The notes under the pieces: model-generated
What the model was told of the DNA's origin: nothing
Database searches by the model: none
Seen by the model: the letters and a program-made list of their open reading frames with translations, nothing else
Shown here: positions 32,943 through 41,977 of the stretch, in pieces
Layout of the letters: the number at the start of each line of letters is the position of its first letter
Numbering within the stretch: position 1 is the stretch's first letter
Assembly (NCBI GenBank): GCA_963729935.1
Contig: CAVSPW010000005.1
Location: 248,001 to 312,000 of the forward strand
Origin: CAIKMD01 sp963729935
GTDB lineage: Bacteria; Pseudomonadota; Alphaproteobacteria; ATCC43930; CGMCC-115725
Direction of reading: 5' to 3'
DNA length: 64,000 nucleotides
Made by a program: the position numbers and the translations under genes

Positions 32943-34316
32943 ATGATCGAAGTCACCTGCTTCCGCAACGAAGGCGTCGCCGTCATGGGACTGGCGCGCT
33001 CGGGCCTTGCGGCGGCGGAAGCGTTGCAAAAGGGCGGCGCGCGCGTGCTGGCCTGGGACGACGCGCCGGCGCGGCGCGAGGCCGCCCGTGCCCGGGGGAT
33101 TCCCCTGGCCGACCTCGCAAGCGCCGATCTGTCGGCGATCAAGGCGCTGGTCCTCTCGCCCGGCATTCCGTCGACGTTTCCCGCACCGCACAAGGTCGCC
33201 GCGCGCGCGCGCGACGCCGGCATCGACATCATCGGCGATATCGAGCTGCTCGCGCGCAGCTGTCGCGACGCGCGCTATGCCGGGATCACCGGCACCAACG
33301 GCAAATCGACCACGACCGCTTTGCTGGGGCACATCCTGAAAGAAGCCGGTTTGCGCGTCGCGGTCGGCGGCAATCTCGGCATTCCGGTCTTGCTGCTCGA
33401 AGCGCTGGGCGCGGACGGAACCTATGTGCTCGAGATGAGCTCCTATCAGCTCGAGCTCACCAAGAGCCTCACCTTCGACGTCGCCGTTCTGCTCAACATC
33501 ACGCCCGACCATCTCGACCGCCATGGCGGGCTCGACGGCTACGTCGCCGCCAAGGAGCGCATTTTCGCGCGCCAGGCCGCGCGCCAGGCCGCGATCATCG
33601 GCGTCGATGACGCGCGCTGCCGCGCCATCGCCGAGAAACTCAGGTCTGCCGGCAGCGAGATCGTGCCGATCTCGACCGAAGGCGCGGTCGCAGGTGGGGT
33701 CTATGTCGCCGGCGGCGCGTTGATCGACGACATGGAACGCGCGCAGCGCCGCGTGCTCGACCTTGCCGAGGCGCCGCGCCTGCCGGGCCTCCACAATGCG
33801 CAGAATGCGGCGGCAGCCTTTGCCGCGGCGCGCTGCCTCGGCGTCGAGACCGGCGCGGTCGTGCGCGGCATCAAGAGCTTTCCCGGCCTCGCTCATCGCC
33901 AGGAGCTCGTCGCGACCATCGACAGCGTCCGCTACGTCAACGACAGCAAGGCCACCAACGCCGATGCCGCGGCGAAGGCGCTCGCCTGCTACGAGGATAT
34001 TTTCTGGATCGCGGGCGGGGTCGCGAAGGAAGGCGGCATCGCCTCGCTGGCGCCCTACTTCCCGCGCATCCGCCATGCATTTCTCATCGGCGAGGCGGCG
34101 CCCGCCTTCGCCGCGACGCTCGAGGGCCGCGTGGCCTTCACCCGCTCGGGCGATCTCGCGACCGCGCTGCGTCAGGCCCACGCGGCGGCACAAGCGGGTG
34201 GAACCGTCCTGCTCTCGCCGGCTTGCGCCTCCTTCGACCAGTTCACCGATTTCGAGGCGCGCGGCGACACGTTCCGTCGGCTGGTCGAAGCGATGAAGAC
34301 GGGGGTCCGCGCATGA
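32943..34316 (+). CDS. murD: UDP-MurNAc-L-alanine:D-glutamate ligase MurD
   Basis: A 457-residue Mur ligase adding D-Glu. The N-terminal domain carries VMGLARSGLAAAEAL, the ATP loop is ITGTNGKSTTTALL, followed by VLEMSSYQLE and NITPDHLDRHGG, all typical of MurD, and the C-terminal NDSKATNADAAAKAL block. It sits 7 bp after mraY and overlaps ftsW by 4 bp. Confidence 0.96.
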   Translation: MIEVTCFRNEGVAVMGLARSGLAAAEALQKGGARVLAWDDAPARREAARARGIPLADLASADLSAIKALVLSPGIPSTFPAPHKVAARARDAGIDIIGDIELLARSCRDARYAGITGTNGKSTTTALLGHILKEAGLRVAVGGNLGIPVLLLEALGADGTYVLEMSSYQLELTKSLTFDVAVLLNITPDHLDRHGGLDGYVAAKERIFARQAARQAAIIGVDDARCRAIAEKLRSAGSEIVPISTEGAVAGGVYVAGGALIDDMERAQRRVLDLAEAPRLPGLHNAQNAAAAFAAARCLGVETGAVVRGIKSFPGLAHRQELVATIDSVRYVNDSKATNADAAAKALACYEDIFWIAGGVAKEGGIASLAPYFPRIRHAFLIGEAAPAFAATLEGRVAFTRSGDLATALRQAHAAAQAGGTVLLSPACASFDQFTDFEARGDTFRRLVEAMKTGVRA

Positions 34317-35434
34317 TCAGTTTCGCCCGCACCGACCGCAGCTCCGTGGCGCAATGGTGGTGGACGGTCGATCGCTGGTCGATCCTCGCGCTTCTCGTGT
34401 TGATCGGATTCGGATCGCTCTTGATCATGGCGGCGAGTCCCGCGGTCGCCGAACGCATCGGCGCCGACAGGCTTTTCTTCGTACGCCACTATTTCTCCGT
34501 GCTGCCGATCGCGATGGCCGTGATGTTTCTGGTCTCGTTCCTGAGCCCGCGCGCCGTGCGGCACCTCGCCATCATCGGCTTCGTCGTCGGCATCATTCTG
34601 ATGGCGTATACGCTGATTGGCGGCGTCGAAATCAAGGGTGCGCGGCGCTGGATCGATCTGCCCGGCCTCTCCATCCAGCCTTCCGAGTTCGTCAAACCGT
34701 GCTTTGCTGTGGTGGCGGCCTGGCTGTTCGCGCAGAGCAAATTGCGCCCGGGCTTTCCCGGCCAGGGGATCGCGGTCGCGCTCTACATCGTCGTGGTCGC
34801 GCTCCTGATGCGCCAGCCCGATCTCGGCATGACCGCCGTCGTTTCGGCCGTCTGGTTCACGCAATTCTTTCTCGCGGGCTTGTCGCTCATCTGGGTCGTC
34901 GTCTTCATGCTCGGCGGCGTTGCCGGGCTCGGCGGCGCCTATCTGCTTCTGCCCCACGTCACGAGCCGGGTCGACCGCTTCTTCGATCCCGCGAGCGGCG
35001 ACAGCTACCAAGTCGATCGATCGATGGACGCGTTCATGAATGGCGGCTGGTGGGGGCGCGGACCGGGCGAGGGCACCGTCAAGCTGAGCCTCCCCGATGC
35101 CCATGCCGATTTCGTCTTCGCCGTCGCCGGCGAAGAGCTTGGCCTCGTCGTCTGCCTCGTCATCATCGCCGTCTTTGCTTTTATCGTGCTGCGCGGATTT
35201 ACGCGGCTGCTGCAGGAGAGCAATCTTTACGTCGTTTTCGCCGGGACCGGATTGCTGGTGCAATTCGGCCTCCAGGCGATCATCAACATGGCCTCGGCGC
35301 TGCATCTGATGCCGACCAAGGGCATGACTTTGCCCTTCATCTCTTACGGCGGCTCGTCCCTGCTCGCCCTCGGCCTCGGCATGGGCATGATGCTCGCCAT
35401 GACGCGGCGGCGTTTCGGAGACGCCGACACATGA
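34313..35434 (+). CDS. ftsW: Septal peptidoglycan polymerase FtsW
   Basis: A 373-residue SEDS-family membrane glycosyltransferase with about ten helices. RWIDLPGLSIQPSEFVKP, GGWWGRGPGEGTVKLSLPDA and HADFVFAVAGEELG are the conserved SEDS blocks, with ISYGGSSLLALGLGMGM near the end. It polymerises lipid II into glycan at the septum, with FtsI as its transpeptidase. ATG 34313 overlaps the murD stop and its own stop overlaps murG. Confidence 0.96.
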   Translation: MISFARTDRSSVAQWWWTVDRWSILALLVLIGFGSLLIMAASPAVAERIGADRLFFVRHYFSVLPIAMAVMFLVSFLSPRAVRHLAIIGFVVGIILMAYTLIGGVEIKGARRWIDLPGLSIQPSEFVKPCFAVVAAWLFAQSKLRPGFPGQGIAVALYIVVVALLMRQPDLGMTAVVSAVWFTQFFLAGLSLIWVVVFMLGGVAGLGGAYLLLPHVTSRVDRFFDPASGDSYQVDRSMDAFMNGGWWGRGPGEGTVKLSLPDAHADFVFAVAGEELGLVVCLVIIAVFAFIVLRGFTRLLQESNLYVVFAGTGLLVQFGLQAIINMASALHLMPTKGMTLPFISYGGSSLLALGLGMGMMLAMTRRRFGDADT

Positions 35435-36549
35435 TCTCGCCGCTCGTCATCCTCGCCACCGGCGGCACGGGCGGACATATGTTCCCGGCCGAAGCCTTGG
35501 CGCGCGCGCTGACGCAGCGCGGCTATCGCGTGGCGCTGATCACCGATCGGCGCGGCCAGGCCTTCACCGAGAAATTCCCGGACGTCGCCGTGCACCGTAT
35601 TCCGGCGGGACGCCTCGGCGCCGGCTTGGTGCAAAAAGCGATGGGCGTGGCGGAGATCATGCTCGGCACCTTGGCGGCGGGAAGACTGCTGCGGAAATTG
35701 CGGCCCGCCGTTGCCGTGGGTTTCGGCGGTTATCCTTCGGTTCCGACGATGCTCGCCGCGACCCGGCAGCGCGTCGCGACCCTCGTGCATGAGCAAAATG
35801 CGCTGCTCGGCCGCGCCAACCGCCTGCTCGCGCCGCGGGTGTCACGCATCGCGACCTCTTTCCCCGCGGTCGGCGGGCTGAAGGCCGCCGATGCCGCGCG
35901 CGCGGTCTTCACCGGCAATCCGGTTCGCCCGGAGATCGCCGAGCATCGCGCGACCCCTTACGCAGCGCCCGCGGGCACGCTCGATCTCTTGGTGACGGGC
36001 GGCAGCCAAGGCGCGCGCATTCTCAGCAACGTGATCCCGGCGGCGCTGGCCGCGCTGCCGGCCGAATTCCGCGCGCGGATCAAGCTCATGCAGCAGACGC
36101 GGCCGGAGGATCTCGAGCCGGTGCGCGCGGCCTATCGCCAGAGCGGCATCGACGCCGAAGTCGCGCCGTTCTTTCACGATCTGCCCGCGCGGCTTGCCCG
36201 CGCGCATCTCGTCATCGCGCGCGCCGGCGCCTCGACCGTCGCCGAACTCTCCGTCATCGGCCGGCCGGCGATCCTCGTTCCCTATGCCCTTGCGGCCGAC
36301 GATCACCAATTGGCCAATGCGCGCGCCCTGGGCGATGCGGGCGCGGCCTGGATCATGCCCGAATCCGCGTTCACCCCGGCGGCGCTGGCCGCGCGCGTCG
36401 AGGAATTGCTGAGATCGCCCCAGTTGCTCGCGGCCGCGGCGGCCGCGGCGCGCGGACTCGGCCGGCCCGATGCGGCGGAGCGGCTGGCGGACCTCGTCAT
36501 TGAATGCGCCAACGCCAATGGCGGCACGACACGGGAGCGCGCAGCATGA
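35431..36549 (+). CDS. murG: UDP-GlcNAc:lipid I GlcNAc transferase MurG
   Basis: A 372-residue GT-B glycosyltransferase making lipid II from lipid I on the inner membrane face. ATGGTGGHMFPAEALA is the N-terminal G-loop, GFGGYPSVPTMLAA and HEQNALLGRANRLLA follow, and the C-terminal RAGASTVAELSVIGRPAILV segment binds UDP-GlcNAc. It overlaps ftsW and murC by 4 bp each. Confidence 0.97.
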   Translation: MISPLVILATGGTGGHMFPAEALARALTQRGYRVALITDRRGQAFTEKFPDVAVHRIPAGRLGAGLVQKAMGVAEIMLGTLAAGRLLRKLRPAVAVGFGGYPSVPTMLAATRQRVATLVHEQNALLGRANRLLAPRVSRIATSFPAVGGLKAADAARAVFTGNPVRPEIAEHRATPYAAPAGTLDLLVTGGSQGARILSNVIPAALAALPAEFRARIKLMQQTRPEDLEPVRAAYRQSGIDAEVAPFFHDLPARLARAHLVIARAGASTVAELSVIGRPAILVPYALAADDHQLANARALGDAGAAWIMPESAFTPAALAARVEELLRSPQLLAAAAAAARGLGRPDAAERLADLVIECANANGGTTRERAA

Positions 36550-37970
36550 GAGCGCTTCCGCTCGATATCGGGACCCTTCATTTCGTCGGCATCGGCGGCA
36601 TCGGCATGAGCGGCATCGCCGAGATCCTGCACAATCTCGGCTATAAAGTGCAGGGCAGCGACGCGGCCGACGGCGCCAATGTGCGCCGCCTGCAATCGCT
36701 AGGCATCAAGATCGCCATCGGGCACCGGGCCGAGAATCTGGGCGATGCGCGCGTCGTGGTGATTTCTTCGGCGGTGATGCCGGATAATCCGGAGGTACGG
36801 ACGGCGCGAGAGCGGCTTCTGCCCGTCGTGCGCCGCGCCGAGATGCTCGGCGAGCTGATGCGCCTCAAATGGTCGATCGCGATCGCCGGAACCCATGGCA
36901 AGACCACCACCACCTCGATGGTCGGCGCGCTGCTGGAAGCCGCGGGCCGCGATCCGACCATCATCAATGGCGGCATCATCAACGCACACGGCACCAACGC
37001 GCGCTTGGGCGCGGGCGATTGGATGGTCGTCGAGGCGGATGAAAGCGACGGCACCTTCGTGAAGCTGCCGGCGACGATCGCGATCATCACCAATATCGAT
37101 CCCGAACATCTCGACCATTACGGCAGCGTCGAAGCGCTGCACCAGGGCTTCGAGACCTTCGCGAGCAACGTGCCGTTCTACGGCCTGGATATTCTCTGCA
37201 TCGATCATCCGGTGGTGCAGGGCCTGATCCCCAAGCTTTCGGAGCGGCGGGTCATGACCTACGGCTTCAGCCCGCAGGCCGACATCCGCGCGACCGACAT
37301 CGAGATCGGACGCGAGGGTGCGCGCTACAACGTGGTGATCGCCGATCGCCGCAGCCAAACGACGCGCACGATCGCCGGCATCAAGCTGCCCATGTTCGGG
37401 CGCCACAACGTCCAGAACTCGCTCGCGGTGGTCGCCGTAGCCCGCGAATTGCAGCTCGGTGACGATGTGCTGCGCGCCGCCTTGTCCGAATTCAAGGGCG
37501 TCAAGCGCCGCTTCACCAAGGTCGGCGAAGCGCGCGGCATCACCGTCATCGACGATTACGCCCATCATCCGGTCGAGATCGCGGCGGTCTTGAGCGCGGC
37601 GCGCGACGCGAGCGCGGGCAACGTCATCGCCGTGGTCCAGCCGCACCGCTACACGCGCCTTCACAATCTCTTTGCCGAGTTCTGCACCTGTTTCAACGAC
37701 GCCGATACGGTCATCGTCGCCGATGTCTATCCGGCCGGCGAAGCGCCGATCGAAGGCGCATCGCGCGACGCGCTCGTCGAAGGCTTGCGCGCACGCGGAC
37801 ATCGCCAGGTCGTGGCGCTGCCCGGCCCCGAAACGCTCGCGGCAACGGTCGCGGGCCTCGCGCAGCCGGGCGATCTCGTCGTCTGCCTCGGCGCGGGGTC
37901 GATCACCAATTGGGCGCAAAACCTGCCCAGCGAGCTGGAAAAGCGCGCGGCCGCGGGAGCGCGTCCATGA
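36546..37970 (+). CDS. murC: UDP-MurNAc:L-alanine ligase MurC
   Basis: A 474-residue Mur ligase adding the first amino acid, L-Ala. LHFVGIGGIGMSGIAEIL is the diagnostic N-terminal Rossmann block, IAGTHGKTTTTSMVG is the ATP loop, VVEADESDGTFVKLP is conserved, and IDDYAHHPVEI marks the C-terminal domain. It overlaps murG and murB by 4 bp each. Confidence 0.97.
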   Translation: MRALPLDIGTLHFVGIGGIGMSGIAEILHNLGYKVQGSDAADGANVRRLQSLGIKIAIGHRAENLGDARVVVISSAVMPDNPEVRTARERLLPVVRRAEMLGELMRLKWSIAIAGTHGKTTTTSMVGALLEAAGRDPTIINGGIINAHGTNARLGAGDWMVVEADESDGTFVKLPATIAIITNIDPEHLDHYGSVEALHQGFETFASNVPFYGLDILCIDHPVVQGLIPKLSERRVMTYGFSPQADIRATDIEIGREGARYNVVIADRRSQTTRTIAGIKLPMFGRHNVQNSLAVVAVARELQLGDDVLRAALSEFKGVKRRFTKVGEARGITVIDDYAHHPVEIAAVLSAARDASAGNVIAVVQPHRYTRLHNLFAEFCTCFNDADTVIVADVYPAGEAPIEGASRDALVEGLRARGHRQVVALPGPETLAATVAGLAQPGDLVVCLGAGSITNWAQNLPSELEKRAAAGARP

Positions 37971-38899
37971 TGACCGCAGCGACGCGTGCTCCTCACCTCA
38001 TCGATCGCCTGCCCAAAACGCGCGGCCGATTGACGGCGGATGCCCCGCTCGCGCAGGTGACCTGGTTCCGCGTCGGCGGGCCGGCCGAGATCCTCTTCCG
38101 CCCCGCCGATGTCGAGGATCTGAGCGCCTTTCTCACCGCCAAACCCGCAGACGTGCCGGTGACGGTAATCGGCGTCGCCTCCAATCTTCTCGTGCGCGAC
38201 GGCGGGATCAAAGGCGTCGTCATCCGGCTTGGCCGCGGCTTTGTCGACATCGCGGCCGGCGACGACATGGTTTCAGCGGGCGCCGGCGCGCTCGATCTGA
38301 ACGTCGCGCTGGCCGCGCGCGAGGCCGGCATCACCGGGCTCGAATTCCTCTCCGGTATTCCGGGCACGGTCGGCGGCGGCTTGCGCATGAATGCCGGCGC
38401 CTATGGCAGCGAGTTCAAGGACGTGCTCACGGGCGCGGTCGCGCTCGATGCGCGCGGCGGCCGGCACGACCTGACAACCCCCGATCTCAAGCTCACCTAC
38501 CGCCATTGCGGGCTGCCGGAAGATTGGATTTTCGTTTCCGCGCGCTTCGCCGGCTCGAAGGGCGATCCGCTCGCCATCGCGCGGCGGATGAACGAGATCC
38601 AGAAGGCGCGCGAGGAGAGCCAGCCGATCCGTGCCCGCACCGGCGGCTCGACCTTCGCCAATCCTCCGGGCCAAAAGGCGTGGCAACTCATCGACCAGGC
38701 GGGCTGCCGCGGCCTCCGGCGCGGCGGCGCCATGATCTCGGAAAAGCACGCGAATTTTCTCATCAATACGGGCGACGCGACGGCGGCCGATCTCGAGGCG
38801 CTGGGCGAGGACGTGCGCGCGCGGGTTCTCGCCGCGAGCGGCGTCGCGCTCGAATGGGAAATCCGCCGCGTCGGCGAGCCGTTCGGAGACCGCGCATGA
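37967..38899 (+). CDS. murB: UDP-N-acetylenolpyruvoylglucosamine reductase MurB
   Basis: A 310-residue FAD enzyme that reduces UDP-GlcNAc enolpyruvate to UDP-MurNAc using NADPH. TWFRVGGPAEILFRPADVED and VIGVASNLLVRDGGIKGVV form the FAD domain, GIPGTVGGGLRMNAGAYGSE is the catalytic-domain signature, and KHANFLINTGDATAADLEAL lies near the end. ATGATG at 37967 overlaps murC; the stop overlaps ddl. Confidence 0.96.
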   Translation: MMTAATRAPHLIDRLPKTRGRLTADAPLAQVTWFRVGGPAEILFRPADVEDLSAFLTAKPADVPVTVIGVASNLLVRDGGIKGVVIRLGRGFVDIAAGDDMVSAGAGALDLNVALAAREAGITGLEFLSGIPGTVGGGLRMNAGAYGSEFKDVLTGAVALDARGGRHDLTTPDLKLTYRHCGLPEDWIFVSARFAGSKGDPLAIARRMNEIQKAREESQPIRARTGGSTFANPPGQKAWQLIDQAGCRGLRRGGAMISEKHANFLINTGDATAADLEALGEDVRARVLAASGVALEWEIRRVGEPFGDRA

Positions 38900-39819
38900 G
38901 CCGCAAGGTCGCTGTGCTGATGGGCGGCTGGTCCGCGGAACGCGAGGTCTCGCTCGTGAGCGGTCGCGAATGCGCCGGCGCGCTCGAGCGGCTCGGCTAT
39001 GGCGTGAAGCGGATCGACGTGACGCGCGATCTCGCCCGGCTCGTTGCCGAGCTTTCGCCCCATCCGGACGTCGTCTTCAACGCCTTGCATGGCCGTGGCG
39101 GCGAGGACGGGACGATCCAGGGCGTGCTCGAAATGCTCCGCCTGCCTTACACCCATTCGGGCATCGTCGCCTCGGCTATCGCAATGCACAAGCCGCTGGC
39201 GAAATGCGTCTTCGCGGTCGCGGGCTTGCCGCTCGCCGAAAGCAAGGTGGTGACGCCGGCCGCGCTCCTCAAAGGTGACGTCGTCGCCCGCCCCTTTGTC
39301 GTGAAGCCGATCAACGAAGGCTCGAGCGTCGGCGTTCGCATCGTGCACGAGGGCGATAAGAGCTGGCCCCAGGAGGTCGCGCACTGGCCCCATGGCGATG
39401 AAGTGATGGTCGAGCGCTACGTGCCCGGGCGCGAAATCACCGTCGCCATCATGGGAAACCGGGCGCTGGGCGCGCTCGAGATCCGACCCGTCGCCACGGC
39501 GATGTACGACTATGCCGCAAAATATGCGCCCGGCGGCTCCGAGCACATCATGCCGGCGCCGATCCATCCCGAAGCCTATTCCGCCGCCCTCGATATCGCG
39601 CTGCGCGCGCATCGCGCGCTCGGTTGCCGCGGCGTGAGCCGCGCCGATCTGCGCTACGACGACACGCATGGCGAGCCCGGACGCCTGATCCTTCTCGAAG
39701 TCAACACGCAGCCCGGCATGACGCCCACCTCGCTCGTCCCCGACATCGCGCGCCATCAGGGCATCGACTTTGCCGAGCTGGTGCGCTGGATGGTGGAGAA
39801 CGCCGCATGCAATTCCTGA
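38896..39819 (+). CDS. ddl: D-alanine--D-alanine ligase
   Basis: A 307-residue ATP-grasp enzyme supplying D-Ala-D-Ala for MurF. VLMGGWSAEREVSLVSG and NALHGRGGEDGTIQGVLE are the N-terminal signatures, KPINEGSSVGV binds ATP and substrate, and LEVNTQPGMTPTSLVP is the C-terminal Mg2+ motif. It is DdlB-like in position. It overlaps ftsQ by 13 bp. Confidence 0.96.
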   Translation: MSRKVAVLMGGWSAEREVSLVSGRECAGALERLGYGVKRIDVTRDLARLVAELSPHPDVVFNALHGRGGEDGTIQGVLEMLRLPYTHSGIVASAIAMHKPLAKCVFAVAGLPLAESKVVTPAALLKGDVVARPFVVKPINEGSSVGVRIVHEGDKSWPQEVAHWPHGDEVMVERYVPGREITVAIMGNRALGALEIRPVATAMYDYAAKYAPGGSEHIMPAPIHPEAYSAALDIALRAHRALGCRGVSRADLRYDDTHGEPGRLILLEVNTQPGMTPTSLVPDIARHQGIDFAELVRWMVENAACNS

Positions 39820-40664
39820 ACCGCAAATTGGCCGATCCGGCACCGGTGCGCGCGCGGCGGCGGCGACGCCTTCAGCGGCGCGCAGTCTATGCCGGCGCCG
39901 CCATGGGCGCCATCGCGTCGCTCGCCGCCGGGAGCTGGTATGCGACACGCACCGGGATGTTCGCGACGATCCTGGCCCCGATCGAGGCGCGTATCGTCGC
40001 CGAGAGCGCCGCGGTTCACCTCACCGTGCAGAGCGTCGAGGTCGTGGGCCGGCAACGCGCCGACCGCGATGCGATCCTTCAAGCCTTGCGCGTGCGCCGC
40101 GGCACCCCGATCCTTAGCGTCGATCTTGATGCCGCCAAGACGCGCCTCGAAGCGCTTCCGTGGGTTCGCTCGGCCGCGGTCGAGCGGCTTTTGCCGGAAG
40201 GGATCCTCGTCCGCCTCGTCGAGCATCGCCCGCTGGCCATTTGGCAGCATCAACATCGCTTCGACGTCATCGACCAGGCGGGCGCGATCATCCCGCATGC
40301 GCGCGTCGAAGATTTCCCCAACCTGCCTCAACTGGTCGGGAAGGATGCGCCCGATGCCGCCTCGGATCTGATCAGCATGCTCGCGAGCGAACCCGATCTC
40401 GCGCGCCACGTGACGGCCGCCACGCGCATGGGCGGAAGGCGCTGGAATCTCGAACTCGACAACGGCATCGAGGTCGCGCTCCCCGAGGACGAAGCGGAGG
40501 CGGCTTGGCACCGGCTCGCGGCGCTCGACCGCACCGACCGTTTGCTCGAGCGCGACATCACCCGGATCGATATGCGCTTGGCGGACCGCTTGGTGCTTCG
40601 CCTCCCGGCTGCGACGGCCAAGTCGCTCATCAAGAAACCCGGGCCAACGAGGCCGAACGCATGA
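39807..40664 (+). CDS. ftsQ: Cell division protein FtsQ
   Basis: A 285-residue bitopic protein with a basic cytoplasmic tail (RARRRRRLQRR), one membrane helix (AVYAGAAMGAIASLAAGSWY), then a POTRA domain (VHLTVQSVEVVGRQRADRDA, with EALPWVRSAAVERLLP) and the beta domain (WQHQHRFDVIDQAGAII). It scaffolds FtsL/FtsB at the septum. The start lies inside the end of ddl; it overlaps ftsA by 4 bp. Confidence 0.93.
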   Translation: MQFLNRKLADPAPVRARRRRRLQRRAVYAGAAMGAIASLAAGSWYATRTGMFATILAPIEARIVAESAAVHLTVQSVEVVGRQRADRDAILQALRVRRGTPILSVDLDAAKTRLEALPWVRSAAVERLLPEGILVRLVEHRPLAIWQHQHRFDVIDQAGAIIPHARVEDFPNLPQLVGKDAPDAASDLISMLASEPDLARHVTAATRMGGRRWNLELDNGIEVALPEDEAEAAWHRLAALDRTDRLLERDITRIDMRLADRLVLRLPAATAKSLIKKPGPTRPNA

Positions 40665-41914
40665 CAAAACTGAATTTGCGCCCGCGCGGCGGTTTCGTCG
40701 GCGCCGTCGATATCGGCACCACCAAAGTGTGCTGTTTTATCGCCCAGGTCGACGAGAACGGACCGCGCGTCATCGGGATCGGCCACCAAGTCTCGAAGGG
40801 CGTGCGCAACGGCGTCATCGTCGACATCGAAGGGGCGAGCCGGTCGATTCTCCACGCGGTCCACACCGCCGAGGAGATGGCCGGCACGACATTGAACGAC
40901 GTGGTAATCAACGTCTCCGGCGGCTTCGGCGCGTCGCGCCTCGTCAAGGCGGAGATCGCCCTCAACGGCCGGGAAGTCAGCGACGCGATCATGCACCGCG
41001 TGCTCGATCAGGGTTACCGCATCAAGGACGTGCCCGACCGCACGCTGATCCACTCGATTCCGGTGGGCTTTTCGATCGACGCCGGGCGCAGCCTGCGCGA
41101 TCCGCGCGGGCTCTTCGGCCAAAAGCTCGCGGTCAACATGAACATCGTCACCGCCGCCTTCGGCGCGGTGCGCAATCTCTCGAACTGCATCGCCCGCTGC
41201 CACCTCGAAACCGCGGCGATCGTGGTGAGCCCTTATGCCTCGGGTCTTTCCTGCCTCGTGGACGATGAGAGCGAGCTCGGCGTCACCGTCGTCGACATGG
41301 GCGGCGGCACCACCACGATCGGCGTCTTCTTCGACGGCAACCTCGTCTTCGCCGACAGCGTGCCGATCGGCGGCAGCCACGTCACCAATGACATCGCGCG
41401 CGGCCTTTCGACGCCGATCGCCCATGCCGAGCGGATGAAAACGCTCTACGGCAACGCGATCGCCTCCTCCGCGGATGAGCGCGAAATGATCACCGTTCCG
41501 CTCGTCGGCGAGGAAGACGACGGTCACGCCAATCACGTTCCGAAATCGCTTCTCGTCGGCGTCATCGCACCGCGCATCGAGGAGACCTTCGAGCTGGTGC
41601 GCGATCGCCTCGAAGCTTCGGGTTTCGACAAGATCACCGGCCGCCGTGTCGTCCTGACCGGCGGCGCTTCGCAACTACCCGGCGCACGCGAACTTGCCGG
41701 GCTCATCCTCGACAAACAGGTTCGCGTCGGCCGTCCTTTGCGCATCGAAGGATTGGCCGAGAGCACCCAGGGACCGGCCTTCGCGACAACGGTTGGTCTC
41801 ATCCACTTCGCCCTTTCCGAACGCGCCGAGATCCCGCGGCGGGGCCGCGCGCTGACGGAGCAACCGAACGGTCTGATCGGCCGCCTGGGACATTGGGTTC
41901 GTGAGTATCTCTAA
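40661..41914 (+). CDS. ftsA: Cell division protein FtsA
   Basis: A 417-residue actin-like ATPase that tethers FtsZ to the membrane. GAVDIGTTKVCCFIAQ is phosphate loop 1, VVDMGGGTTTIGVFFDG is phosphate loop 2, and VLTGGASQLPGARELAG is the adenosine motif. The C-terminal LIGRLGHWVREYL is the amphipathic membrane-targeting helix. A 63-bp gap separates it from ftsZ, the only real gap after mraY in the division genes. Confidence 0.97.
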   Translation: MTKLNLRPRGGFVGAVDIGTTKVCCFIAQVDENGPRVIGIGHQVSKGVRNGVIVDIEGASRSILHAVHTAEEMAGTTLNDVVINVSGGFGASRLVKAEIALNGREVSDAIMHRVLDQGYRIKDVPDRTLIHSIPVGFSIDAGRSLRDPRGLFGQKLAVNMNIVTAAFGAVRNLSNCIARCHLETAAIVVSPYASGLSCLVDDESELGVTVVDMGGGTTTIGVFFDGNLVFADSVPIGGSHVTNDIARGLSTPIAHAERMKTLYGNAIASSADEREMITVPLVGEEDDGHANHVPKSLLVGVIAPRIEETFELVRDRLEASGFDKITGRRVVLTGGASQLPGARELAGLILDKQVRVGRPLRIEGLAESTQGPAFATTVGLIHFALSERAEIPRRGRALTEQPNGLIGRLGHWVREYL

Positions 41915-41977
41915 CGCCTTCAACCCGCCCGACGCCGATAGGGCAACCAAGGTTACGCAGCATTTCCGGAGGGAAGC

